Shown: positions 43,881-54,960 of the stretch, piece by piece
Numbering within the stretch: the stretch's first letter is position 1
How the letters are laid out: each line of letters opens with the position of its first letter
Assembly (NCBI GenBank): GCA_033557465.1
Contig: CM066051.1
Location: 104,509,026 to 104,573,025 of the forward strand
Reading direction: 5' to 3'
Origin: Ichthyophis bannanicus
Lineage: Eukaryota; Chordata; Amphibia; Gymnophiona; Ichthyophiidae
DNA: 64,000 nt
Notes under the pieces: model-generated
What the model saw: the letters and a program-made list of their open reading frames with translations, nothing else
Databases searched by the model: none
What the model was told of the DNA's origin: nothing
Translations under genes and position numbers: made by a program

Positions 43881-45166
43881 ATGGAGGCGGGTCCTGGCAG
43901 AAAGTCAACCGATCAGAGGTCGACTTCGGGGGTTTCCTTTCTGCCTGTGCCCACATAATGCCCGATCAGTGGGTACTGGAGATCATCTGCAACGGTTATG
44001 CACTGGATCTGGCAAATCCAGTGCTGGACTCTTTCATGAGCTCACCCTGCAGAGGTCCGCAAAAGGCCCTGGCGGTACGTCAAACTTTGGACCGTCTCTT
44101 ACAGCTGGGGGCCTTCGTACCAGTGCCAGTAACAGAGTACGGCGTAGGGCGCTACTCTATTTATTTTGTGGTGCCAAAGAAGGACGGGTCCCTTCGTCCA
44201 ATTCTGGATCTCAAAGGGGTAAATCGTTGCCTCCGAGTGCCGCATTTTTGAATGGAAACACTGCAGAACGTCATTGTGGCAGTTCGGCGGGGAGAGTATC
44301 TGACGTCTCTCGATCTCACGGAGGCGTATCTCCATGTCCTGATCAGGGCCTCTCATCAAAAGTTTCTATGGTTCGCGCTCCCTTGGGGGCACTACCAGTT
44401 TCAGGCGTTGCCCTTCAGGCTGGCGACGGCTCCGCGCGTTTTCACCAAGATCATGTTAGTGGTGGCGGTGGCAGCCCTACGGAAGGAAGGGGTCTTGGTT
44501 CATCCATACCTCGGCGATTGGTTGATTCGAGCAAAATCCAAAGCCAAGAGCGACCGGGCCACGGAAAAGGTGGTGACATTTCTCCAGAGTCTAGGCTGGG
44601 TGGTCAATCCGGTCAAGAGCCACTTGACTCCATCTCAGGTCCTCGAATATTTGGGGATACAGTTCGATACTCAGAAAGGGTCGGTGTTTCTGATGGAGAG
44701 GAGAGCCCAAGCACGTCAAGAGCTCGTGCAAACCTTCAAGAAGGTTTCAGCGCCCACAGCGTGGAGTTATCTTCGGGTTCTAGGGACAATGGTGGCGACT
44801 TTGGAGGTAGTCTCTTGGGCCAGATTTCATATGAGGCCTTTGCAGCGGGCTTTGCTTCGCCTCTGGTCCAACCAGTCCGACTCGTTGGGCAAACGTCTCC
44901 CTTGCCCTCTGCAGGTCAGGCAGGCTCTTCGGTGGTGGATGCTGCCTGCGTCCCTGCGGGTGGGAATGCCTTTGGAACAGCCAGAGTGGATTCCACTACT
45001 AACGGATGCAAGTCTCGCAGGCTGGGGGGCGCATTGTGGAGAAGACTTTGCACAAGGCCTGTGGTCGGTGGAAGAGAGCGGCTGGTCGATCAACTGCCTG
45101 GAGCTGAGAGCAGTGTATCTGGCTCTGCAAAGCTTCAAAGCCATGGTGACAGGGCGAGCGGTGTGA
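43877..45166 (+). pseudogene. DIRS-A reverse transcriptase-RNase H
   Basis: One frame of 430 codons apart from a TGA at 44,249-44,251, probably from CGA (DIRS-E has Arg there). RT motifs are VPKKDGSLRPILDLKGVN, YLTSLDLTEAYLHVLI and YQFQALPF. The catalytic box reads YLGDWLIRA: Gly replaces the first Asp at 44,513-44,515, which should abolish polymerase activity. RNase H follows (LLTDASLAGWGAHC, NCLELRAVYLALQSF) and is broken by a 50-bp tandem duplication at 45,131-45,230. The start is the ATG overlapping the gag stop. Confidence 0.88.
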
Positions 45167-45230
45167 GTACTGTCAGGCAAAGCTTCAAAGCCATGGTGAC
45201 GGGGTGAGCGGTGTGAGTACTGTCAGACAA
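45131..45230 (+). repeat. 50-bp tandem duplication in DIRS-A RNase H
   Basis: agcttcaaagccatggtgac begins at 45,131 and again at 45,181; the two 50-bp units differ at a few bases (acagggcgagc versus acggggtgagc). The length is not a multiple of three, so it shifts the RNase H frame. Confidence 0.95.
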
Positions 45231-46327
45231 TGCCATGACGGTGGCCTACATAAATCGGCAGGGCGGTACCGGAAGTGTGACCATGGAGGAGGAGTCGGAA
45301 GGTCTGTTCTCCTGGATAGAGTCTCGGTTACAAGCAATATCGGCGGCACACATTGCAGGAAAAGACAACGTGGCGGCGGATTTTCTCAGCAGAGTCCGAG
45401 TGGATGCAAGGGAATGAGAATTGCATCCGGACGTATTCGCACAGTTAGTTCTCCAGTGGGGAACTCCGGTCATGGATTTGATGGCAACCTTCCAGTCGGC
45501 CAAAGCGAGTCGGTTTTTCAGCAGGAGGCGGGAGCCCATGTCGGAAGGGATCTACGCCTTGATACAGCCTTGGCCTTTGATGGGTCTCCTCTGTCTTCCC
45601 TCCAGGGCCACTCATCGGTCACGCGGTTCAGCTTATCGAAGCGCATCGGGGTCGTGTGCTGTTAATAGTGCCGAACTGGCCCAGGCGTCCGTGGTACGCC
45701 GACCTGGTAAGGTTACTAGATGGGGTTCCGTGGCGGCTTCCGATGTTGCAGGAGCTACTGTTGCAGGGTCCGCTTCAGATGCCTCGGGTGGATCGAGTCT
45801 CGCTTACGGCTTGGCCATTGAGAGGGCGAGGCTGAAAAAGGTTATTCCAAGTCGGTCGTGGCAACTTTGCTTCAGGCGCGGAAACACTCGACATCGTTGG
45901 CTTATGTGAGTGTCTTGGCGGATTTTTGAAGACTGGTGCTCGAGGCATCAGGTCCGCTCAGCTACGGCGTCAGTGCCTTTGGTATTGAGTTTTCTGCAAG
46001 ACGGTTTTGAGAAAGGACTGGCCGCCAGTTCCTTGAGAGTTCAGTTAGCGGCCCTAGCGTGTTATAGAGGTAAAGTCCAAGGCATGTCTCTAGGAGCTCA
46101 CATCGATGTGGTACGTTTTCTTAAAGCAGTTACCAGAATGTGTCCGGCGTGTCGAATTTCGGTTCCGCCGTGGGATCTCAATTTGGTCTTAGGGGTGCTT
46201 GTAAAGAGTCCATTTGAGCCCTTAAGCCAAGCCTCCATCAAGGATTTGACCTTAAAAACAATATTTTTGGTAGCCATTTGTTCGGCGTGGCGCATTTCGG
46301 AGTTGCAGGCACTGTCTTGTAGAGAGC
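45167..46327 (+). pseudogene. DIRS-A RNase H end, linker and recombinase N-terminal part
   Basis: 45,235-45,417 has MTVAYINRQGGTGS and HIAGKDNVAADFLSRV; a nonsense TGA at 45,415 is followed in frame by the linker (FAQLVLQWGTPVMDLMATF, YALIQPWP). After further shifts the recombinase runs 45,910-46,327: VLSFLQDGFEKGLAASSLRV, WDLNLVLGVLVKSPFEPL, and CSAWRISELQALSCREPF. The first catalytic Arg motif reads AWRISELQAL. It is interrupted at about 46,328 by DIRS-B and resumes at 58,714 with the matching codons. Confidence 0.85.
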
Positions 46328-46731
46328 CTTTCTCCAGGACCAAGCAGGAAGTCAGTCCTCACATATGGATGACGTTGGCGCCGATGGAGCCCTCGTGCGG
46401 AGCATTTCCCCAGATTTCAAAGAAAGCCTTTGGGAATTGCAGCGCGCATGTGCGGTCCCCTTCCCGCCCAAGGGTGCCATCTTGCTCAGTCTTTTTTTTC
46501 CGCGGAGCCCGACGGACGTAGTTCGTTTTTCCCCGAGGAAAAAGTTGATTTTCCCTATTTTTCTCTTTCTCCGGTTCGACGCCGGATCCTTTTCCCGCTC
46601 GGACCGATACGCCGGTATCGAGTCCTTTTCTCTTTTTTTTGGTTTTTGTCCTTTGTGACTGGCGTTCGCGCCTTTTTTCCCTTTTCCCTGGCAGCCCGGT
46701 CTTTTGACCTAGCAGGGGCCCTTTTTCCACC

Positions 46732-47274
46732 GATGGCTACCAGCGGGTTTAAGAAATGTGATCGGTGTAAGAAACTTATGACTCTTACCGACACACACGA
46801 CTGCTGCCTCCGTTGCCTCGGACCCGATCATGACCCGATGATCTGTGGTCCGTGTGGCAAAAAGTCCTCCAAGGCATTGAGGAGTCGGCAACTCCAGAAG
46901 AATCAAATTTTTTCTGACTCCGCGTCCGGCCGGGCCTGGACCTCGTCAGAGGCCTCGACGTCTCGGGACTCCGGCCCCGAGCAGCGTCGGGGTTCCTCTG
47001 AGCGGGGGTCTCCTTCGCGGGAACATCGCAGGAAGAAGAAACCCGCGAGGGCGGCGTCGGTGGACGCTCCTGGTTCCTCGAGGGCCAGGTCGCAAAGCCC
47101 CGATAGCCGTCCCGCGTCTTCGGAGTCGGAGAGGCCTGCCAAGCATCCTCGTGTCGAGATGGAGTCTCCTGGACACGTAAGTGCTGTTGTCCTCGTGGAC
47201 TCTCCTCCGAGGGAGCCGCCGTCGGGGCCCGAGTCGGGGGCTGCTGGGTCTCCTGCGCTCAGACTCAGGTTAAC
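46732..47274 (+). pseudogene. DIRS-B gag-like protein, N-terminal part
   Basis: The frame starts at ATG 46,732 with FKKCDRCKKLMTL..THDCCLRCLGPDHDPMICGPC, the same Cys-rich head as DIRS-C/D (three C-x2-C pairs). A Ser/Arg/Pro-rich, highly charged region follows (EHRRKKKPARAAS). A CR1 fragment inserted at 47,275 cuts the frame; it resumes near 49,805. Confidence 0.82.
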
Positions 47275-49282
47275 ATAAGAACATAAGATATGCCATACTG
47301 GGTCAGACCAAGGTCCATCAAGCCCAGTATTCTGTTTCCAACAGTGGCCAATCTAGGTCATACGTACCTAGCAGTTTCCCCAAGAGACACAAGTTCCACA
47401 ATGCTTGTATTGGTTCAAGCACTGATATCTTCGGTCACTTCTTAATAATGGTTTATGGACCTTTCCTCCAGGAACTTGTCCAACCCTTTTTTAAACCCAG
47501 CTATACTAACAGCCTTTACTACATCCTCCGGTAACAAATTCCAGAGTTTGATTACACGTTGAGTGAAAAAATATTTTCTTTTATTAGATGCTCAAGGTTC
47601 TATGTTGAATGATGCTGAGAAGATCAAGAAAAGGTGGAAGGAATATACAGAGTTTTTATATGATAAAGATCAAGTGGACCAACAGCCGTTTCAACCTATC
47701 CCTTATGATCAGGAACCATTGGTGATGAAAGAAGAAGTTGAAGCAGCATTGAAAGCCTTATCAAAGAACAAAGCACCAGGCATTGATGGCATTCCCATAG
47801 AAGTATTGCAGCAATCTGATGCAGCTGTTACCGTACTTACAAGGCTCTGCCAAGAAATATGGAAGACAACATCATGGCCAACTGACTGGAAAAGATCTGT
47901 GTTTATACCAATACTAAAGAAAGGTGATCCAACTGACTGTGGAAATTATCGCACAATCGCTCTGATCCCACATGCCAGCAAGATTCTACTGAAGATTATT
48001 CAAAAGAGACTACAGCCATACCTAGAACAAGAACTACCTGAAGTGCAAGCAGGGTTCAGGAAAGGACGAGGAACGAGAGACATCATTGCGGATGTGAGAT
48101 GGATCCTTGAAAAGACTAAAGAATACCAAAAGGATATCTATTTGTGCTTTATCGACTATAGCAAGGCTTTTGACTGTGTAAACCATGAGAAACTCTGGGC
48201 CACGTTAAGAAGCATGGGTATACCAGAACACCTGATCGTTCTCTTGCGCAATCTGTACATTGATCAAGAAGCAACAGTTCGAACGGAACAAGGAGAAACA
48301 GAATGGTTTAAAATAAGCAAAGGTGTAAGACAAGGCTGCATACTTTCCCCCTACCTGTTTAATTTATATGCAGAACAAATCATCAGAGAAGCAGGACTGT
48401 ATGAAGACCACAGCGGTGTGAAGATTGGTGGAAGACTCATCAACAACCTTCGCTATGCTGATGATACCACATTACTGGCTGAAAGTGAAGATGATCTGAA
48501 ACATTTGCTTCTCACAATCAAAGAACATAGTCTCAAAATGGGCCTGCACCTTAATGTAAAGAAGACAAAGATCATGACAACTGGCATAATCAACAGGTTC
48601 ATCGTTGAAGGAGAAGAAATTGAAATCGTGAACAACTTTAACCTACTTGGATCAACTATCAATAAAGAAGCAACAAGCAGTCAAGAAATCAGACGACGCA
48701 TTGCTCTTGGCAGAATGGCTATGAAAGACCTAGATAAGATTCTCAAGAGCAGAGATGTCTCTCTCCATACAAAGATTCGACTTGTTCAAGCCATGGTATT
48801 TTCAATAACATCATATGGATGTGAAAGCTGGACAGTGAAAAAGACAGACAGGAAGAAAATTGATGCCTTTGAATTATGGTGCTGGCGGCGAATACTGTGT
48901 ATACCATGGACTGCCCGAAGAACAAACCAGTCGGTACTAGAGGAGATCAAACCTAAGCTTTCTTTAGAAGCTCAGATGACAAGACTTCGACTTTCATACT
49001 TCGGACACATCATGCGAAGAGAGAGATCATTAGATAAAGACATCATGCTTGGCAAGATAGAAGGTCAACGCAAAAGAGGAAGGCCAGCAATGAGATGGAT
49101 CGCTACAATAACAGCAGCTACGGGTACCAGTCTGTCAACAATGAGCCGCCTGACTGAAGACCGAACACAATTTAGGATAGCTATCCAGAGGGTCGCCATG
49201 AGTCGACTCCGACTCGACGGCACTTAACAACAACAACAACAAATAGTTTACCCTGTAGCTTCATTGCATGTCCCCTAGTCTT
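47275..49282 (-). mobile_element. CR1 3' end split by a BovB-like LINE
   Basis: 47,275-47,587 is the reverse CR1 3' end (aacataagatatgccatact onward) up to cttttattag. 49,243-49,282 continues it with aatagtttaccctgtagctt. Other copies (26,628-26,650) show the uninterrupted sequence, with 4 bp (tctt) missing here. A partial repeat of catgtcccctagtcttgg follows at 49,291. Confidence 0.88.
47588..49242 (+). CDS. BovB-like (RTE clade) LINE, 5'-truncated, open RT frame
   Basis: The frame is uninterrupted to the TAA at 49,225-49,227, about 546 codons (an ATG at 47,563 belongs to CR1). RT motifs in order: KNKAPGIDGIPIEVLQQ, FIPILKKGDPTDCGNYRTIA, QAGFRKGRGTRDII, YLCFIDYSKAFDCVNHEKLW, VRQGCILSPYLFNLY and YADDTTLL (both Asp present, 48,460-48,465). 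The RTE C-terminal region follows: YGCESWTVKK, CWRRILCIPWT, YFGHIMRRERSLDKDIM and RGRPAMRWI. The 3' end is cgacggcacttaacaacaac with (caa)n, typical of BovB. The endonuclease is absent through truncation. It would reverse-transcribe by target priming, but this copy cannot cut DNA. An intact frame implies recent insertion. BovB/RTE is known for patchy distribution and horizontal transfer. Confidence 0.87.
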
Positions 49283-49327
49283 TGGATTTGCATGTCCCCT
49301 AGTCTTGGATTTTCAGGACTGCCATTA

Positions 49328-49388
49328 TTTACAGGCTCTTATATACCGCACTGATACTGAAAAGCGCGGTATATAAGAGCCTGTAAAC
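49328..49388. repeat. 22-bp perfect inverted repeat from L2-type tails
   Basis: tttacaggctcttatatacc plus gc is followed after about 16 bp by its exact complement, ending gagcctgtaaa. The gcggtatataag word is the L2 tail box, so this is a tail facing its own complement; no coding sequence is attached. Confidence 0.85.
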
Positions 49389-49394
49389 AAATAA

Positions 49395-49800
49395 ATGATC
49401 AATATGAATGAGACAGCGTGCATACATCCTCTGCACTGGTCAGATGTGTGCCCAGGACAGGGCTGGCAGCACTGCTCCAAAGCTCCTTGCAGCTTCCAGA
49501 AGTAGTAATTCAGTTGATACACGATGAGGGTCATTTTCAAATCTCGCACCTAGTTAAGGTGCCTATTCACATGTGCGCTTTATGCCTTTTTTATGTCAAG
49601 TACACATGTAATAAAATAGAGCGTACATGTGAAAATCTGCACATATGTTAAGCTACAGAGAGACACTTATGACAGCCCTAGAGCTCTGTAAATATCTGTG
49701 CCTGATCTTCACAACTCCATGTGCAAATTAAGAATTTTATAATCTGTGTGGTAACTGCTTGTACCACTCAAGTTCTGCCCAAACTCTGCCCATGTGTACA
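49395..49800. other. Unclassified non-coding insert in DIRS-B gag
   Basis: About 400 bp between the L2-type hairpin and the resumed gag frame. No reading frame or repeat motif is recognised. It may be part of a SINE-like or DNA element; acatgtgaaaat-type words recur (49,570-49,640). Confidence 0.35.
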
Positions 49801-49804
49801 CCCT

Positions 49805-51172
49805 CAGCGACAGTACACACCATGCAGAGGTTGACGGCCTTGGAGAGCAGCTTCGCTGCCTTCATAGAACAGCAGCGGGCATTGATCGCCGGTCTCACCG
49901 GTGCATCTGCCCCGACCACCGGGACCTCGACGTCCAAGTCGACCCCGGAGGCCGAGCCGATCCTCGAGTCCATGCGGCCATGGTCTCCCTCGACCTCCCG
50001 TTCAGGGCCGAGGTCGTCGACGCCAATACCCTCGGCGTCGGGGCGGAGGGCATCGGTGCCCGCCCGACCGGAGCCTCTCGATTCCTCCTCCGAGGAGTCG
50101 GGCTGGGAGACGGAGGACGAAGAGTCACCCGACACTCATCGGACTCGGTGTGTCCCATCGGACTCGCCCGAGTCTGAACCTCAGAGACGATCCCCACCGT
50201 CTGGGAGGATACCCAGTTCGTGTGGGATATGGCCAAGGCCTTGGCCTTCCCCGCGGATCCTGAGGAGGAGCCTCGAGCCGAGGAGCTTGAGGCCCTCCAG
50301 TATGACTCTCCCCCGAAGGAGGCCTTTACTGTTCCGGTTCCTCCGATGCTGGAGCGGCTGCTCTTCCGCATGTGGGAGACCCCGGCCTCGACGCCGGTGT
50401 TAAGCAAGCGGGTCGATTCCATCTATCGAGTTCGCAAGAGCCCCGGGTTCCAAAAGGCACAATTACCGCACCACTCCAAGGTTGTGGAATCGGCCATGCA
50501 TCGACTGAAAAGTCAGAAGATGCACTACTTGGTGCCTCCCGGCCAGGAGGCCCGGAACCTGGATGCCCTCGGTAAGAAGTGCTTCCAGGGCTCTATGCTT
50601 GCTTGCCATGTCCAGACTTACCAGCTCTACATGGGCATGTACCTCCGAGACCTGGCAAAGGAGATTGCCGGGTTTTCTGCGGGTTTCTCCGAGGAACCTT
50701 TGCAGAGGTTCCAGGCCTTGTCCACCGGTATTCGAGAGTGCTCGAAGTTTATCTCTCGAGCAGCCTACGATGGCTTCGAGGCTTCGGCCCGGAATCGGTG
50801 CCCGACAGGCTTGGCTACAGTCATCCGACCTTGAGCCATGGGTCCAGGACAAGTTGGTCGATGTCCCCTGCCAAGGTGAAAACCTCTTTGGCAAGCCCAT
50901 GGCTGAAAAGGCTGCCGAACTCGAGACCGAGACTCTGACCAGAACTAGGCTTTCCAGGAAAACCTCTGCCCCTTCTCAGAAGAAGAAGGGCTCGGGAAAA
51001 AAGACCTTTTACCCGAGGAAGTAATCTGCCTACAAACAATACCCTCATTATCAGGCCTCTGCAGCTCCCCAACAGCGTCAGCAGGCCAAGGGGCAGGGTC
51101 AAGGGCCCCGTAGGCAGAAGGCCCCCAAGCCACCAACACCGGCCCCTGCTCAGCAGGGTGGGGTTTTTTGAC
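49805..51172 (+). pseudogene. DIRS-B gag-like protein, main part
   Basis: Frames 49,805-50,250, 50,220-50,834 and 50,563-51,172 follow one another: a Thr/Ser/Pro-rich part coded by tcgac/tcgag-rich DNA, an acidic SSSEESGWETEDEE tract, EELEALQYDSPPKEAF, YRVRKSPGFQKAQLPHHSKV, then WLQSSDLEPWVQDKL, GENLFGKP and a Lys/Gln-rich tail. A TAA at 51,022-51,024 and two shifts break it. The natural stop near 51,170 overlaps the RT frame, as in DIRS-C. Confidence 0.82.
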
Positions 51173-53701
51173 TCAAATAGCATAGCCTCTTCTCCTCAGC
51201 TGGCTTCTCTCAGCACAGGAGGCCGGCTGGCCCACTTTGCCCACAGGTGGTCAGCCGTCACATCAGATACCTGGGTTCTTCATATAGTCCAAAAGGGCTA
51301 TCTTCTCCATTTTCACCAGCAACCTCCCTCCTATTTTCCAGGGGAGCCTCCAAGACCCCCTCTGCACAGGGACCTACTCCTTCAGGAGTTAGCAAGTCTG
51401 CTAAAGGATCAGGCTGTGGAACCGGTGCCCCACCACCTGAGAGGTCACGGCTTTTATTCAAGGTACTTTCTGGTACCAAAAAGAACAGGAGGCCTCAGAC
51501 CCATCCTAGACTTGCGAAACCTCAACAAGTTCCTGGAGAGGGAAAAGTTCAAGATGCTTATCCTTGGAATCCTGCTGCCCTACCTCCAGCAGGGAGACTG
51601 ACTATGCTCCTTAGATCTAAAGGATGCGTATACTCACATCCTTATCCATCCAGACCACAGACAATATCTCAGGTTTGTTGTGGGAGGAAACCACTATCAG
51701 TACAGAGTACTACCCTTTGGCCTGTCCTCCGCTCCCAGTGTTTTCACCAAGTGCCTGGCAGTGGTGGCAGCCTACCTGAGGCTTCAGGGTCTTTTTGTGT
51801 TTCCGTACCTGGACGACTGGCTCATAAGGGGCCAATCTTCCCAAGAGGCCAACCAGGCCACCCTTCGCACTGTGGCTCTGCTTCAGCACTTATGTTTATG
51901 TTTATTAAAACTTGATTGACCGCCCTTCAAAATAAAATCAGAGCGGTTTACAATAAATAAAAACCAATAAAAGTAAGGCACAAGGCCAGAAAAGGAAAGG
52001 AAATTACAATTTATAAAAGCAGAGTGGACTGAGGAACAATAGAGGGAAGAGAGTAGAGCTATAAGGAAGGAGAGGAGGTGGGGAGGTTAAAGGCTAGGGA
52101 AAAAAGGTGGGTTTTTAGCTGCTGTTTGAATGCTGCGTGACAGGGTTCTAGGCGGAGAGAAGTGGGCAGGGAGTTCCAAAGTGCAGGACCTATAAAGAAA
52201 AAAGCCGAAGAGCGAGTGGATTGAAGATGGGCGGCAGAAGGGGGGGGAAGGGTGAGACGGTTTAAATGGAATGAGCGGGGGGTATGTCTAGGGGTGTGAA
52301 AGTGAATAAGATCAGCTAAATATTGTGGGGTACTGGTGTGTAGGGCCTTGTGAACCAGGGTGAGTAGTTTATATTGGGAACGAAAAGGAACGGGTAACCA
52401 GTGTAGATGGATAAGAAGGGGGGTTGTATGGTGATAGGGAGATGAATGAGAAAGAAGGCGAGCTGCGGTATTTTGGATTCTCTGAAGACGGTGAAGTTGG
52501 GAGGAGGCCAGGCCGATTAGGATGGAATTAGAAAAATCGACCCGGGACATGACTAGAGAGAGAGGTAAAGTAGAGAGAGCGGACAGGGAGAGGAAGGGGT
52601 TTGTCATAAACTTCCACTTCATAAAAGTCCACTTTGCTCCCGTCCCAGAACTTAGAGTTCATAGGGGCCAGACTAGACACTCTTCAAGCAAAGGCTTTTC
52701 TGCTTCTGGACAGGGCCCACAGGCTAATGGATCTGGACAGCCAGTTTTGCAGCAATTCCCTGGTCTCTGCCAGGCAATTCCTGAGACTACTCGGCCATAT
52801 GGCTTCCACGGTTCATGTCACCCCCAATGCCCGCCTGCATATGTGACCTGCTCAGTGGAGCCTTCGCACTCAGTAGCATCAAGCCACAGGGGGCCTAGCG
52901 GACTCAGTGAAGATATCCGACCTCCTGGTCTCCTCTCTGCAATGGTGGCTTCATCTTCCGAATCTGGTACTCAGAGTGTTTTTTCAATCCCCTCCGCATA
53001 CTCAGGTGCTGACAACAGATGCCTCTCTTCTCGGTTGGGGAGCACATTGCCAAGGGACATGTACTCAGGGTCTCTGGACCCCTTGGGAGGCTACTCAACA
53101 GATAAACTTCCTGGAGCTACGGGCGATACGCCTAGCTCTGAGAGCCTTCTCCCACCTCGCCTCTCACCAGTCTGTACTGGTCCAGACGGACAATCAAGTT
53201 GCCATGTTCTATGTGAACAAACAAGGAGGCACAGGCTCCTTCCTTCTTTATCAGGAGGCACAATGGCTGTGCTCGTGGGCTGTCAATCACGGAATCCTTC
53301 TCAAGGCTGTCTACCTTCCAGGTCAGGAAAATTGCCTGGCAGACAGACTAAGCAGGATCCTGCAACCACACGAATGGAGATTGAACCCATTGGTGGTTCA
53401 GCAGGTCTTTCTCAAGTGGGGACTCCCCACCATGGATCTTTTCACCAGTCCTCTGAAGCGGCAACTCCCGAGATTTTGCTCCAGACAACCGCATCCTTTC
53501 AGAGTGGCAACGGATACGTTTCTGATCTCGTGGTCCACAGGCCTGCTGTATGCGTTTCCTCCCACACCACTAGTGTCCAGAACGCTGTTCAAAGTCCTCA
53601 GGGACAGGGCTTCCTTGATTCTCGTGGCCGAGGCAACCATGGTTCCTGCTTCTGCTACAGCTGGCGGTGGACACACCTATTCCTCTGGGGTTTCAACATG
53701 A
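51158..53701 (+). pseudogene. DIRS-B reverse transcriptase-RNase H, split by L2
   Basis: One reading frame spans the region apart from nonsense codons and an insertion. RT: FLVPKRTGGLRPILDLRNLN, a TGA at 51,599-51,601 where Trp is expected, LCSLDLKDAYTHILIH, YRVLPFGLSSAPSVFTK and YLDDW (Asp codons 51,812-51,817 intact). L2 interrupts at 51,893-52,622. Then LEFIGARLDTLQ, FLRLLGHMASTVHVTPNARL, a TGA at 52,844-52,846, and RNase H: TTDASLLGWGAHC, FLELRAIRLAL and TDNQVAMFYVNKQ. The linker WGLPTMDLFTSPLK and LLYAFPPTPLV runs to a TGA at 53,699-53,701; the recombinase follows in the same frame. Confidence 0.88.
51893..52622 (-). pseudogene. L2-type LINE 3' fragment in DIRS-B RT
   Basis: On the minus strand a 187-codon open frame (52,059-52,622) has SLVMSRVDFSNSILIGL, LQRIQNTAARLL, HHTTPLLIHLHWLPV, YKLLTLVHKALHTS, ALWNSLPTSLR and FKQQLKTHLFSL. 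The tail has an aaaccgctct box and ends near 51,893. The sequence differs clearly from the other L2 fragments here, so it is a separate subfamily or clade. Confidence 0.75.
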
Positions 53702-54701
53702 TCTCTACTACCTCGAGAGGTGGAAGATGTAGTCCTGGCCTCTCGGCGTCAATCCACCAGGAAATCCTACGCTCTTAAGTGGCGTAGATTCTCCGCATGG
53801 TGTGTTCAGCACAGCGAGAATCCCTTCTCGTGCTTGGTAGCGGTTGTATTGCAATATTTGCTCTACCTCTCCAATCTGGGCCTTAAGTCTAACTCTGTCC
53901 GAGTTCACCTTAGTGCTCTCTCGGCACACCACTCGCCGGTGGACGGCAGGCCTCTTTCCAACCACCCTTTGGTGGCTCGTTTCCTCAGAGGCCTTCTTCT
54001 GCTTAAGCCTCCTTTGCGTCCACCGGCCCCTAAGTGGGATCTGAATGTGGTCTTACAGCGGCTTACTTGTCCGCCTTTTGAACCTATGGCTACCTGTCCT
54101 CTCCGTTTTCTCTCCTGGAAAACTTTATTTCTGGTAGCTCTCACCTCTGCTAGGCGAGTGAGTGAACTGCAGGCACTAGTGTCTGATCCTCCTTACACTA
54201 GGTTCTACCGGAATAGGGTAGTCCTCCGGACTCACCCTAAGTTTCTTCCTAAAGTTGTCTCACCTTTTCACCTCAATCAGGAGGTGGGTTCTTCCGACCT
54301 TCTTTCCCAGGCCACATGCCAACCGGGCTGAGATGGTCTTATCCTTCTACCTTGACCGTATGCAGGAGCATCGGAAGGCTGTTCAGCTTTTCGTTTCTTT
54401 TGACCCCAATAAGTTGGGGCTACCTGTCTCCAAGCGTACGTTGTCCATCTGGGTCGCTGACTGTATCGCCTGGGCTTATGGGGCAGCCGGCCTCTCGTTG
54501 GAGGGTCGAGTCAAGGCTCATCGTGTCAGGGCGAAGGCTGCGTCAGTGGCTCATCTCCGCTCTGTTCCATTGGCAGACATCTGCCGGGCCGCTACTTGGT
54601 CTTCAAGCCAGACTTTTGCGGCCCATTACTGCCTTGAGAGGGAGTCCCGCAGGGACAGTGCTTTCGGACAGGCAGTACTCCATAATCTCTTTGGGGTTTA
54701 G
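53702..54701 (+). pseudogene. DIRS-B tyrosine recombinase
   Basis: Frame 53,702-54,331 holds the N-terminal DNA-binding part (STRKSYALKWRRFSAWC, LKSNSVRVHLSALSAHHSP) and the first catalytic Arg (TSARRVSELQAL). A one-base shift in a G run near 54,285 leads to 54,255-54,701 with RTLSIWVADCIAWAY, H-R-V-R (KAHRVRAKAASVAHLRS) and the nucleophile in AHYCLERESRRD, ending at FGV. All four signature positions are present in the DNA. It is the most complete recombinase in the window, needing one frame correction. Confidence 0.88.
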
Positions 54702-54841
54702 GCAACTCCTACCCTCTGGCCCTAGTGTTGGGCTACCGGTCGGGGGCGTTCTCAGAGAAGATTCCTTCCTTCTGTGCTGACGAGCAAGAGGGAGCTCATT
54801 TTTCCGCTTGGGGTCTCCGGTAGCCTTAAGCTGGGGAGTCC

Positions 54842-54960
54842 CATATGTGAGGACTGACTTCCTGCTTGGTCCTGGAGAAAGAGTAGTTACTCACCTGTAA
54901 CAGGTGTTCTCCAGGAGCAGCAGGAATCAGTCCTCACAACCCTCCCTCCTCCCCTTGGAG
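54842..54960. repeat. DIRS-B internal complementary region
   Basis: Complement of the left tip (cttcctgcttggtcctggag) runs directly into complement of the right tip (agtagttactcacctgtaac) near 54,882. It contains cacctgtaacaggtg. Downstream begins the right inverted repeat, cut by the DNA-transposon-like insertion. Confidence 0.88.

Noticed and set aside
54240..54340. A frame change at nearly the same place in the recombinase of DIRS-B, C and D, suggesting programmed frameshifting
   Set aside because: In B and C an extra G lies in a G run, in D a T is missing from a T run further on, and DIRS-A reads through without a shift. Independent slippage is simpler.
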